From Methanocorpusculum sp. (GTDB taxonomy: Archaea > Halobacteriota > Methanomicrobia > Methanomicrobiales > Methanocorpusculaceae): a stretch of DNA of 10,453 nucleotides. This document shows positions 1-5,660 of this stretch, piece after piece. Within the stretch, counting starts at the first letter, position 1, and every line of letters begins with the position of its first letter. The notes under the pieces were generated by a model that was not told the DNA's origin, made no database searches, and saw only the letters and a list, made by a program, of their open reading frames with translations. The stretch spans positions 1 to 10,453 of the forward strand of contig JAUNXW010000050.1 of the NCBI GenBank assembly GCA_030539595.1, given 5' to 3'. Made by a program: the position numbers and the translations under genes.

Positions 1-1
1 T

Positions 2-1063
2 GTCATTGACAGAACAGAGCAGCACATGTATGAGAGGCTGAACGCTTTTGAAGATAAAATGGTTTTTGTTACGGGCTGTCTTCCACCTGTTGCAAAAGAC
101 AAACTCGGAGAATACAAAAACGTAATTATTCTGGACGCGGCTCTCGTTCATGAAAAATTTATGGAACTTCCTTCAGCCCCTAAAAATACGTCCGCTGTTC
201 TGCAGATAGCAAGAGGATGCAGTGGTCACTGCACTTATTGTATTACAAGGCTTGCGAGAGGAAAACTTGTGAGTTTTCCGCTTGAAGATATTGTCTCTCA
301 GGCGAAAAAAATCGTTGAGTCAGGGGGAAAGGAGATTCAGGTTACCGCTCAGGATACAGCTTCGTGGGGACTTGACAGAAACGACGGGCTTAGACTTCCA
401 GACTTGCTTCGTGAACTCTGCAAAATAGACGGGGATTTTAAAATAAGGGTGGGAATGGCAAATCCGGACAATCTTTTGCCTATTCTGGATGAATTTCTTG
501 ATGCTTTCAAAAGCGAAAAGATTTTTTTGTTTCTGCATATACCCGTTCAGTCGGGTTCTGATTCTGTTCTGAAACTGATGGGCAGACGCTACACGTCGGC
601 TCAGTATGAAGAAATTATAACACGTGCAAGACTTGCGTTTCAGGATATAAGAATCTCAACGGATTATATCGCGGGCTTTTCGAACGAGACTGACTGCGAC
701 GCTGAAAAATCGGTTGAGCAGATTTTGAGAACAAAGCCCGCCAAGGTGAATATCACAAGATTTTCTGTTCGCCCGAACACTCCTGCGGCGAAATTGAAGC
801 GTATCCCTGAGGATGTTAAAAAAGTCAGGTCAAAGAGCCTTACCGATGCGGCAAATTATGTTTCGGAAGAAGACGGCAAATCATGGATTGGACGCGAAAC
901 TGACTGCGTTGTGACTGAAATTGTGAAAAAGGGAAGCGTTACGGCACGAAACAGAAGTTATGAGGATATTGTTATTTTGGAAAATTTAGAGATTGGAACA
1001 AAACTGAGGGTGAAAATTACGGGGTATAAGAATCATTATTTGATTGGGGAAAGGGTTGAATAA
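2..1063 (+). CDS. tRNA methylthiotransferase (ms2t6A37-type radical SAM enzyme), 5' end outside window
   Basis: Adds a methylthio group to C2 of N6-threonylcarbamoyladenosine at position 37 of tRNA, using two iron-sulfur clusters and S-adenosylmethionine. Numbering from the first in-window Met (base 26): the last cysteine of the N-terminal UPF0004 domain is C18 in VTGCLPP; the radical-SAM triad C65-x3-C69-x2-C72 follows (GCSGHCTYC); a TRAM RNA-binding domain fills about residues 283-345. The frame stays open upstream to base 2, and the earlier auxiliary-cluster cysteines are missing, so the gene starts outside the window and the Met at 26 is not its start. The visible 345 residues plus the missing N-terminus fit the usual 400-430. 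The lack of bacterial MiaB/RimO features and the archaeal setting point to the e-MtaB/CDKAL1 branch (inference). Family assignment is strong; the exact tRNA substrate is by homology. Confidence 0.93.
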   Translation, partial: VIDRTEQHMYERLNAFEDKMVFVTGCLPPVAKDKLGEYKNVIILDAALVHEKFMELPSAPKNTSAVLQIARGCSGHCTYCITRLARGKLVSFPLEDIVSQAKKIVESGGKEIQVTAQDTASWGLDRNDGLRLPDLLRELCKIDGDFKIRVGMANPDNLLPILDEFLDAFKSEKIFLFLHIPVQSGSDSVLKLMGRRYTSAQYEEIITRARLAFQDIRISTDYIAGFSNETDCDAEKSVEQILRTKPAKVNITRFSVRPNTPAAKLKRIPEDVKKVRSKSLTDAANYVSEEDGKSWIGRETDCVVTEIVKKGSVTARNRSYEDIVILENLEIGTKLRVKITGYKNHYLIGERVE

Positions 1064-1064
1064 A

Positions 1065-1071
1065 TTTTTTT
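1065..1071 (+). terminator. T-run terminator candidate after the methylthiotransferase gene
   Basis: A run of seven T lies two bases after the stop codon. Archaeal RNA polymerase can stop at U-rich tracts without a strong hairpin, and I see no convincing stem before this one. Position and composition are the only support. Confidence 0.35.
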
Positions 1072-1098
1072 GATTGTTGAATTTGATATTTAATAGTC

Positions 1099-1132
1099 TG
1101 TCCAAACGTGAAAAAATCCGTTGGACAAACTC
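1099..1132. repeat. Intergenic inverted repeat, copy 1 (spacer inverted)
   Basis: Arms TGTCCAA (1099-1105) and TTGGACA (1121-1127) flank a 15-base spacer, ACGTGAAAAAATCCG. That spacer is the reverse complement of the copy 2 spacer at 14 of 15 positions. The right side reads TTGGACAAACTCAT, identical to copy 3. The element lies between the methylthiotransferase and FKBP genes, ending 49 bases before the FKBP start. Confidence 0.8.
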
Positions 1133-1137
1133 ATAGT

Positions 1138-1150
1138 CTCTATTAAAAAA
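1138..1150 (+). promoter_or_regulatory. Candidate TATA box for the FKBP-moaD-moaE operon
   Basis: An AT-rich stretch, CTATTAAAAAA, lies about 37 bases before the FKBP start codon. A transcript from it would have a short leader of roughly 10-15 bases. There is no Shine-Dalgarno sequence before this ATG, which fits a leaderless or short-leader mRNA. CTTAAAC at 1154-1160 is an alternative. Confidence 0.35.
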
Positions 1151-1181
1151 GAACTTAAACACAAAAAGCACACAACATCTT

Positions 1182-1607
1182 ATGTCTGTAAAAAACGGAG
1201 ACAAAATAAAAGTTAACTACACAGGAAAATTCGAAGACGGCACAGTCTTTGACTCATCAGAAGGCAAAGAGCCTCTTGAATTTACTGTCGGCGAAGGAAT
1301 TGTCGTCAAAGGATTTGACGCAGCTGTTCTAGGAATGGAAATAGGCGAAACAAAAACATCTGTTCTCAAACCCGAAGAAGCCTACGGATTAAAATCCGAC
1401 GAAATGGTCGTTGAAATACCCCGCGAAGAATTCGGAGCTGACTTCACCGCAAACGTTGGAGAAAAACTTCTCATCCAATTAGGCGACGGAAATGAAATAC
1501 CTGTAGAAATAACAGAAATTAATGACAAAATCGTAAAACTCGATGCAAACCACCCTCTTGCCGGAAAAACACTTGTCTTTACGGTGACAATAGTTGAGGT
1601 CAACTGA
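1182..1607 (+). CDS. SlyD-like FKBP-type peptidyl-prolyl cis-trans isomerase
   Basis: A cytoplasmic folding helper that isomerises peptide bonds before proline and often also acts as a chaperone. The 141-residue protein opens with the FKBP core (GDKIKVNYTGKFEDGTVFDSS, with the VxYxGxxxDGxxFDSS pattern), then GIVVKGFDAAVLGMEIGE. The flap is replaced by an insert domain at about residues 67-120, and the chain returns to the core with DANHPLAGKTLVFTVTI. That order and length match archaeal short FKBPs and bacterial SlyD. It lacks the histidine-rich metal-binding tail of E. coli SlyD. No signal peptide or membrane segment is visible. It is the first gene of a cluster with moaD (4-base gap) and moaE. 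The ATG chosen is the first in frame, next to the promoter region. Confidence 0.93.
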   Translation: MSVKNGDKIKVNYTGKFEDGTVFDSSEGKEPLEFTVGEGIVVKGFDAAVLGMEIGETKTSVLKPEEAYGLKSDEMVVEIPREEFGADFTANVGEKLLIQLGDGNEIPVEITEINDKIVKLDANHPLAGKTLVFTVTIVEVN

Positions 1608-1611
1608 ATAA

Positions 1612-1890
1612 ATGCCCGAAGTAACAATACGTTCATTTGCAAAATTACGCGAAAAACTCGGCGAGATAAATAAAATCAGCGTAGCGGACGGAGTTTCAGT
1701 TTATGAAGCGATAGAACGGTTCGCAGAAAACAATTCTGCCGCAAAAGAAGAACTCTTCTCACCAGAAGGTTTGAAAACTTACATTATATTAATGTTCAAC
1801 CGCGAAAGAATCGATATTGACGACGCAAAGGAAATGAAAATTTCAGACGGCGATGAAATTGTTCTCTACCCGCCTGTTTCCGGAGGATAA
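1612..1890 (+). CDS. moaD: MoaD-like sulfur carrier, small subunit of molybdopterin synthase
   Basis: A ubiquitin-fold protein of 92 residues. Its C-terminal Gly-Gly is adenylated and thiocarboxylated, then delivers sulfur to MoaE to make the dithiolene of molybdopterin or tungstopterin. The tail YPPVSGG is the diagnostic MoaD ending, preceded by GDEIVLYPP. The N-terminal strand pattern (VTIRSFAKLREKLG) also fits. GAGGT at 1596-1600, inside the end of the FKBP gene, can serve as ribosome binding site, and moaE follows after three bases. Archaeal proteins of this fold can also be attached to other proteins as SAMP modifiers. Its adjacency to moaE makes the cofactor role more likely, though a dual role is possible. 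Confidence 0.9.
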   Translation: MPEVTIRSFAKLREKLGEINKISVADGVSVYEAIERFAENNSAAKEELFSPEGLKTYIILMFNRERIDIDDAKEMKISDGDEIVLYPPVSGG

Positions 1891-1893
1891 TTT

Positions 1894-2292
1894 ATGGTTA
1901 CCGCAATGCAGAAAGAAGATATTAACATAGCCGCCATGATTAACAATGCCAGAAAAAATGAAGACGGGGCTCAGCTTGTTTTCATTGGAACTGTAAGAGA
2001 CGACGGAAATATGGACGCTTTGGAGATAGAAGCCTTCACCCCTGTCGCAGAAAAAGATTTGGCTGAAATCTCTGCCGAAGCGATAACAACTTACAATCTT
2101 CATTATGCTGACATTGTTCACAGATACGGCAGGCTTTCCGTCGGAGAAAACATCGTAGCGATTGTTGTCGGCGCTTCCCACAGAGAAGAAGCCTACGAAG
2201 GTTCTCGTTTTATCATCGAAAAAATAAAAGAAAAAGTGCCCATCTGGAAGCAGGAACTTCTCGGCGAAGTTAAGGGCGACTGGGTAGACTGA
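1894..2292 (+). CDS. moaE: MoaE, large catalytic subunit of molybdopterin synthase
   Basis: Transfers sulfur from the MoaD thiocarboxylate to precursor Z (cPMP). The protein has 132 residues, short against about 150 for E. coli, with a compact loop after residue 36. Visible motifs are FIGTVR (30-35), HRYGRL (76-81), SHREEAY (95-101) and KEKVPIWKQE (112-121). K112 and K119 align with E. coli catalytic K119 and K126, H96 with H103 and R35 with R39. A strong GGAGG (1882-1886) lies 7 bases before the ATG at 1894; Met5 is a weaker alternative start. The gene sits directly behind moaD, the usual pairing, so both subunits of the synthase come from one mRNA. Confidence 0.92.
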   Translation: MVTAMQKEDINIAAMINNARKNEDGAQLVFIGTVRDDGNMDALEIEAFTPVAEKDLAEISAEAITTYNLHYADIVHRYGRLSVGENIVAIVVGASHREEAYEGSRFIIEKIKEKVPIWKQELLGEVKGDWVD

Positions 2293-2298
2293 TTTCCT

Positions 2299-2324
2299 GC
2301 GGAAAATATCCGCTGACTTTTTTT
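2299..2324 (+). terminator. Hairpin plus T-run terminator after moaE
   Basis: GCGGA (2299-2303) pairs with TCCGC (2309-2313) across a five-base loop. Four bases later comes a run of seven T (2318-2324). It starts seven bases after the moaE stop and is the clearest intrinsic-type terminator in the window. Confidence 0.55.
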
Positions 2325-2362
2325 AGTGCTGTGCCTGACAATAAAAAAATTCTTTCAGAAAC

Positions 2363-2401
2363 GAGCTTGTCCAACGGATTTTTTCACGATTGGACAAACT
2401 C
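2363..2401. repeat. Intergenic inverted repeat, copy 2 (best-formed copy)
   Basis: The 12-base arms GAGCTTGTCCAA (2363-2374) and TTGGACAAACTC (2390-2401) pair with one mismatch around the 15-base spacer CGGATTTTTTCACGA. The left arm is identical to the left arm of copy 4. The element lies between the moaE terminator and the TATA box of the dehydrogenase gene, 22 bases upstream of that box. Confidence 0.85.
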
Positions 2402-2423
2402 AGAAACAATAGAACCCAACAGC

Positions 2424-2431
2424 TATATAAA
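2424..2431 (+). promoter_or_regulatory. TATA box of the dehydrogenase gene
   Basis: TATATAAA is a near-ideal archaeal TATA box. It sits 41 bases before the ATG, so a start about 25 bases downstream would give a leader of roughly 10-15 bases. No strong ribosome binding site is present between them. Confidence 0.6.
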
Positions 2432-2464
2432 ACATTAAATCGAATAACCAATCGTTGATAAATT

Positions 2465-3226
2465 ATGAAAAAAATGGAAGGTAAAGTAATCATAGTGACA
2501 GGAGGAGGTAAAGGAATTGGATTTGGAATAGCAACAGCGTTTGCAAAAGAAGGTGCAAACCTTGTTCTCACAGGAAGAACTGTTGAAAGACTTCAAAACG
2601 CCAAAGACAAACTCGAAAAAGAATACGGAATCAAAGTTTTATCCATTGCAGCCGACGGAGGAAAAGAAGATGACGTAAAGCGTGCGGTTGCCGAAACGAT
2701 AAAAGAGTTCGGCAAAATCGACTGCATTATAAACAACGCGCAGGCATCTGCTTCGGGTGTAATGCTCAAAGACCACACCAAAGCCGATTTTGACTTAGCC
2801 ATAAATACAGGACTTTACGGAGCATTTTTCTACATGAGAGAATGTTACCCTTATCTCAAAGAAACCAAAGGCTGTGTAATTAATTTCGCATCCGGAGCAG
2901 GACTTGCAGGAAGACCGGGACAATCATCTTACGCAGCTGCAAAAGAGGGAATCAGAGGCTTAACCAGAGTTGCCGCAACAGAATGGGGACCTGACGGAAT
3001 AAGGGCAAATGTAGTTTGTCCTCTCGCAATGACCGAACAGCTTGCTGCGTGGAAAGAATCATATCCTGAGCTTTACGACGCAACAATCAAAAATATTCCT
3101 CTTCAGAGATTTGCAGACCCTGAAAAAGATATAGGACGCATCTGTGTTTTTCTCGCATCTGACGATGCAGCGTATATTTCCGGAGAGACAATCACTGCTC
3201 AGGGAGGCAGCGGTCTCAGACCGTAA
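2465..3226 (+). CDS. Short-chain dehydrogenase/reductase (SDR), FabG-like, substrate unknown
   Basis: A soluble NAD(P)-dependent oxidoreductase of 253 residues, the usual size of a classical SDR. The cofactor motif TGGGKGIG is at 12-19. R38 after the second strand (LVLTGR) hints at NADP(H). The complete catalytic tetrad is visible: N114, S143 (INFASG), Y156 and K160 (SSYAAAKEG). The structural motif usually read NNAG is NNAQ here (90-93). The C-terminus has the common SDR ending with SGETITAQGGSGLRP. The ATG at 2465 is the upstream choice; a second in-frame ATG at 2474 would trim three residues and cannot be excluded. It is transcribed alone, between a TATA box and a T-run. Substrate and pathway cannot be read from the sequence. 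Confidence 0.9.
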   Translation: MKKMEGKVIIVTGGGKGIGFGIATAFAKEGANLVLTGRTVERLQNAKDKLEKEYGIKVLSIAADGGKEDDVKRAVAETIKEFGKIDCIINNAQASASGVMLKDHTKADFDLAINTGLYGAFFYMRECYPYLKETKGCVINFASGAGLAGRPGQSSYAAAKEGIRGLTRVAATEWGPDGIRANVVCPLAMTEQLAAWKESYPELYDATIKNIPLQRFADPEKDIGRICVFLASDDAAYISGETITAQGGSGLRP

Positions 3227-3233
3227 TTTTTTT
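3227..3233 (+). terminator. T-run terminator candidate after the dehydrogenase gene
   Basis: Seven T follow the stop codon immediately. No stable stem precedes it. The following TTTAAAT may double as promoter sequence for the small membrane protein genes starting at 3276. Confidence 0.35.
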
Positions 3234-3275
3234 AAATCGTATAGTTCATCACTGTGTAAAACCTAAATTAATTGC

Positions 3276-3458
3276 ATGACAGATAAGGAAATTAATCTTC
3301 TTCAGCCGAAGTTCATCTGCACGGTTATTTCAATGGCTATCGGTATAGCTGTATTTGTGCTTTGTCTGATGAGAAATATTGCACCGATTTCTGCGATTTC
3401 GCTGATTGCTATAAGCGTAATTTGTCTCGCAATCCCCAACCTCTTCTTAAAAGAGTGA
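3276..3458 (+). CDS. Small two-helix membrane protein, unknown
   Basis: I do not recognise a family. The 60-residue product has a polar N-terminus of about 12 residues and then two hydrophobic stretches (about 13-31 and 36-57) separated by the short turn MRNIAP, consistent with a two-pass membrane hairpin. It ends in FLKE. There is no cleavable signal peptide motif. The gene lies 49 bases after the dehydrogenase stop and is followed after one base by another small membrane protein gene, which supports its being real and co-expressed. No clear ribosome binding site precedes the ATG. The hydrophobic, isoleucine-rich composition could mislead, so confidence is moderate. Confidence 0.65.
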   Translation: MTDKEINLLQPKFICTVISMAIGIAVFVLCLMRNIAPISAISLIAISVICLAIPNLFLKE

Positions 3459-3459
3459 G

Positions 3460-3804
3460 ATGAAGCGAACCGAACAGATAATAGTCTACATAGGCTACGC
3501 ACTTTTAGCTGTGGCTCTGCTGTTTTTTGCTCTTCCGGCTCTTAATTACCCGTCCGAAGTGGATTTGTTCGTTCTCGTAATCGTGAATATTGCCGTATGC
3601 GTTCTTGTTTCTGTGATTTTGGGGCTTGTTACCGGAATTTCAAAACTCAGTATAATTTATCCAATTATGGTCGGTCTTCTGTTTTACCCGACAGCATTTA
3701 TTTTCTATAATGATTCGGCTTTAATCTATGTGCCGGTTTATATCATTATCTGCGTTGTCGCAGTCTGCGTGGGCTGGCTGATTAATCCTAAAGGATTAAT
3801 CTGA
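3460..3804 (+). CDS. Small four-helix membrane protein, unknown
   Basis: A 114-residue protein with four predicted membrane segments at about 7-26, 35-58, 64-82 and 87-107, joined by very short loops and with a short basic N-terminus (MKRTEQ). The third to fourth helix region, with FYNDSALIYVPVYIII, reminds me from memory of small membrane proteins such as those grouped as DUF2651. I cannot confirm that here. The start lies one base after the preceding stop (TGA G ATG), so translation is probably coupled, and the purine-rich AAGAGTGAG just before may act as ribosome binding site. The pair may form a membrane complex (inference only). Confidence 0.75.
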   Translation: MKRTEQIIVYIGYALLAVALLFFALPALNYPSEVDLFVLVIVNIAVCVLVSVILGLVTGISKLSIIYPIMVGLLFYPTAFIFYNDSALIYVPVYIIICVVAVCVGWLINPKGLI

Positions 3805-3896
3805 ATTTAGTTTGGTGGAAAAGTCTCTCGGGCATAATTTTTTGAAATACTTTTTCATGATGTATCCGACGCTAAATAATTCATATGAATAAACTA

Positions 3897-3930
3897 TGTC
3901 CAACGAATTTTATTACAATTGGACAAACTC
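3897..3930. repeat. Intergenic inverted repeat, copy 3
   Basis: Arms TGTCCAA (3897-3903) and TTGGACA (3919-3925) flank a 15-base spacer, CGAATTTTATTACAA. The spacer matches copy 2 in the same orientation at 11 of 15 positions. The right side continues TTGGACAAACTCAT, as in copy 1. It lies in the 205-base gap before the ACT-domain gene, ending 79 bases before that start. Confidence 0.78.
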
Positions 3931-3978
3931 ATCCAATCACCGCCCGCGACTCCTAACCTATTTGACATAGAAGACACA

Positions 3979-3994
3979 ATTAATATAGAATATA
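3979..3994 (+). promoter_or_regulatory. Candidate TATA region for the UPF0237-UPF0210 operon
   Basis: ATTAATATAGAATATA contains overlapping TATA-like sequences centred about 23-27 bases before the ATG at 4010. That spacing implies a leaderless or nearly leaderless transcript. A weak GTGG (3999-4002) is the only Shine-Dalgarno-like sequence. Confidence 0.45.
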
Positions 3995-4009
3995 ACCCGT
4001 GGTCTTCAT

Positions 4010-4282
4010 ATGAACAAGACAATCATAACAGTAATCGGAAAAGACGCAGTCGGTATCATTGCCAAAGTCTGTACATATCTCATGAATAACAACGTAAACG
4101 TCGAAGACATCTCCCAGACAATTGTTCAGGGCTACTTCAACATGATGATGATAGTCGACACAAGCAAATGCGAAAAACAATACATCGATATGGTAAACGA
4201 CCTTGAAAAACTCGGAGACGAAACCGGTGTTAAAATCCGCTGTCAGCGCGAAGAGATTTTCACTCAGATGCACAGACTCTAA
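4010..4282 (+). CDS. ACT-domain protein, UPF0237 family
   Basis: A single free-standing ACT domain of 90 residues. ACT domains usually bind an amino acid or other small ligand and regulate a partner enzyme. The start ITVIGKDAVGIIAKVCTYL carries the G-K-D-x-x-G-I turn that forms the ligand site in this fold, followed by NVNVEDISQTIVQGYFNMMMIVD. The length is the usual one for UPF0237. The UPF0210 gene follows after nine bases, and the two families are encoded side by side in many bacteria and archaea, so a regulator-enzyme partnership is likely (inference). The ligand is unknown. Confidence 0.9.
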   Translation: MNKTIITVIGKDAVGIIAKVCTYLMNNNVNVEDISQTIVQGYFNMMMIVDTSKCEKQYIDMVNDLEKLGDETGVKIRCQREEIFTQMHRL

Positions 4283-4287
4283 GAGGA
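4283..4287 (+). promoter_or_regulatory. Ribosome binding site of the UPF0210 gene
   Basis: GAGGA directly follows the stop codon of the ACT-domain gene and lies four bases before the ATG at 4292, fixing that start and supporting one shared mRNA. Confidence 0.6.
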
Positions 4288-4291
4288 CTTC

Positions 4292-5656
4292 ATGATAAAC
4301 ATTTTCGAGGTCAATGAGACCAATCAGATGATTGAGCATGAAAAACTCGACGTCAGAACAATCACACTTGGAATAAGCCTGCTTGACTGCTGCGACTCAA
4401 ACCTTGACGAACTTAACAAAAAAATATACGATAAAATCGTTCGCGTCGCAAAAAATCTGGTTTCAACAGGTCACGAAATTGAGCGTGAATATGGTATACC
4501 TATCGTAAACAAAAGAATCTCGGTAACACCCATAGCACTTGTCGGCGGTGAAGCATGCAGAACTACCGATGATTTCGTATCAATCGCAAAAACACTTGAC
4601 GCGGCGGCAAAAGCGACAGGAGTTAACTTTTTGGGAGGATACTCAGCGCTTGTTTCCAAAGGAATGACAAAAGCCGATGAACTTTTGATTAAATCGATTC
4701 CAAAGGCGCTTGCGACAACAGAAAGAATCTGCAGTTCGGTAAACATCGGCTCGACAAAAACCGGAATTAATATGGACGCCGTTAAGCTGATGGGCGAAAT
4801 CGTAAAAGAGACTGCTGAACTTACCAAAGATACCGGCTCTTTCGGCTGCGGAAAACTTGTTGTTTTCTGCAACGCACCTGATGACAATCCGTTTATGGCC
4901 GGGGCTTTCCATGGAGTTACCGAAGGCGACGCGGTTGTTAACGTTGGTGTAAGCGGTCCGGGGGTTGTAAAGCACGCTCTTGAGGCTGTCCGCGGAGAAA
5001 ACTTTGAGGTGCTCTGCGAAACAGTGAAAAAGACTGCGTTCAAAGTCACACGCGTGGGACAATTGGTTGCTCAGGAAGCGTCAAAAAGACTTGGTGTTCC
5101 TTTTGGGATTGTGGATTTATCGCTTGCTCCGACCCCTGCTGTCGGCGACAGTGTTGCGGGGATTTTAGAAGAAATGGGGCTTGAGTCTACCGGTGCTCCG
5201 GGAACTACAGCGGCTCTCGCTTTATTAAATGATCAGGTCAAGAAAGGCGGTGTAATGGCAAGTTCTTATGTCGGAGGTTTGTCAGGCGCATTTATTCCTG
5301 TGAGCGAAGACCAGGGTATGATTGATGCGGTTGAAAGAGGGGCTTTATCTCTTGAAAAACTTGAAGCTATGACCTGCGTTTGTTCAGTCGGTCTTGATAT
5401 GATTGCAATCCCGGGAAATACTCCGGCAACAACAATTTCCGGAATTATCGCAGACGAAGCAGCTATTGGGATGGTAAACCAGAAAACAACTGCCGTAAGA
5501 CTTATTCCCGTTGTCGGAAAAGATGTAGGTGATGTTGTTGAGTTCGGCGGACTTTTCGGATATGCTCCTATTCAGCCCGTAAACAAATTCAGCTGTGCTG
5601 ATTTCATCAACCGCGGGGGAAGAATACCTGCACCAATTCACAGCTTCAAAAATTAA
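4292..5656 (+). CDS. UPF0210 (DUF711) protein, PFL-like family, reaction unknown
   Basis: A 454-residue cytoplasmic protein, full length for UPF0210/DUF711. The family is classed as structurally related to pyruvate formate-lyase. Recognisable family stretches are VRTITLGISLLDC near the N-terminus, ALVGGEACRTTDDF, INMDAVKLMGEIVKETAE, GAFHGVTEGDAVVNVGVSGPGVV, LAPTPAVGDSVAGILEEMG and, near the C-terminus, NRGGRIPAPIHS. A conserved-looking cysteine pair, C362-V-C364 in TCVCSVGLDMI, and C435 are candidate functional residues. I see no RVxGY glycyl-radical motif near the C-terminus and no activase gene nearby, so a classical glycyl-radical reaction is doubtful. It is co-transcribed with the ACT-domain protein. 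The biochemical role is not established. Confidence 0.92.
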   Translation: MINIFEVNETNQMIEHEKLDVRTITLGISLLDCCDSNLDELNKKIYDKIVRVAKNLVSTGHEIEREYGIPIVNKRISVTPIALVGGEACRTTDDFVSIAKTLDAAAKATGVNFLGGYSALVSKGMTKADELLIKSIPKALATTERICSSVNIGSTKTGINMDAVKLMGEIVKETAELTKDTGSFGCGKLVVFCNAPDDNPFMAGAFHGVTEGDAVVNVGVSGPGVVKHALEAVRGENFEVLCETVKKTAFKVTRVGQLVAQEASKRLGVPFGIVDLSLAPTPAVGDSVAGILEEMGLESTGAPGTTAALALLNDQVKKGGVMASSYVGGLSGAFIPVSEDQGMIDAVERGALSLEKLEAMTCVCSVGLDMIAIPGNTPATTISGIIADEAAIGMVNQKTTAVRLIPVVGKDVGDVVEFGGLFGYAPIQPVNKFSCADFINRGGRIPAPIHSFKN

Positions 5657-5660
5657 TTTT

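Noticed and set aside
26..28. ATG at 26 as the start of the methylthiotransferase
   Set aside because: The frame is open upstream to the window edge and the N-terminal iron-sulfur cysteines of the family would be missing, so the gene must begin further left.
2363..2401. Inverted repeats as intrinsic terminators
   Set aside because: The T-run lies in the loop, not after the stem, it becomes an A-run in copy 1, and moaE already has its own hairpin plus T-run upstream of copy 2.
3980..4339. 119-codon minus-strand frame across the ACT-domain gene
   Set aside because: It covers the promoter and whole length of a conserved gene and has no start signal or recognisable domain.
4471..5062. Open frames of 139 and 192 codons antisense to the UPF0210 gene
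   Set aside because: They lie inside a clearly conserved gene, overlap each other in different frames and show serine/threonine/proline-rich or unstructured translations of no known family.
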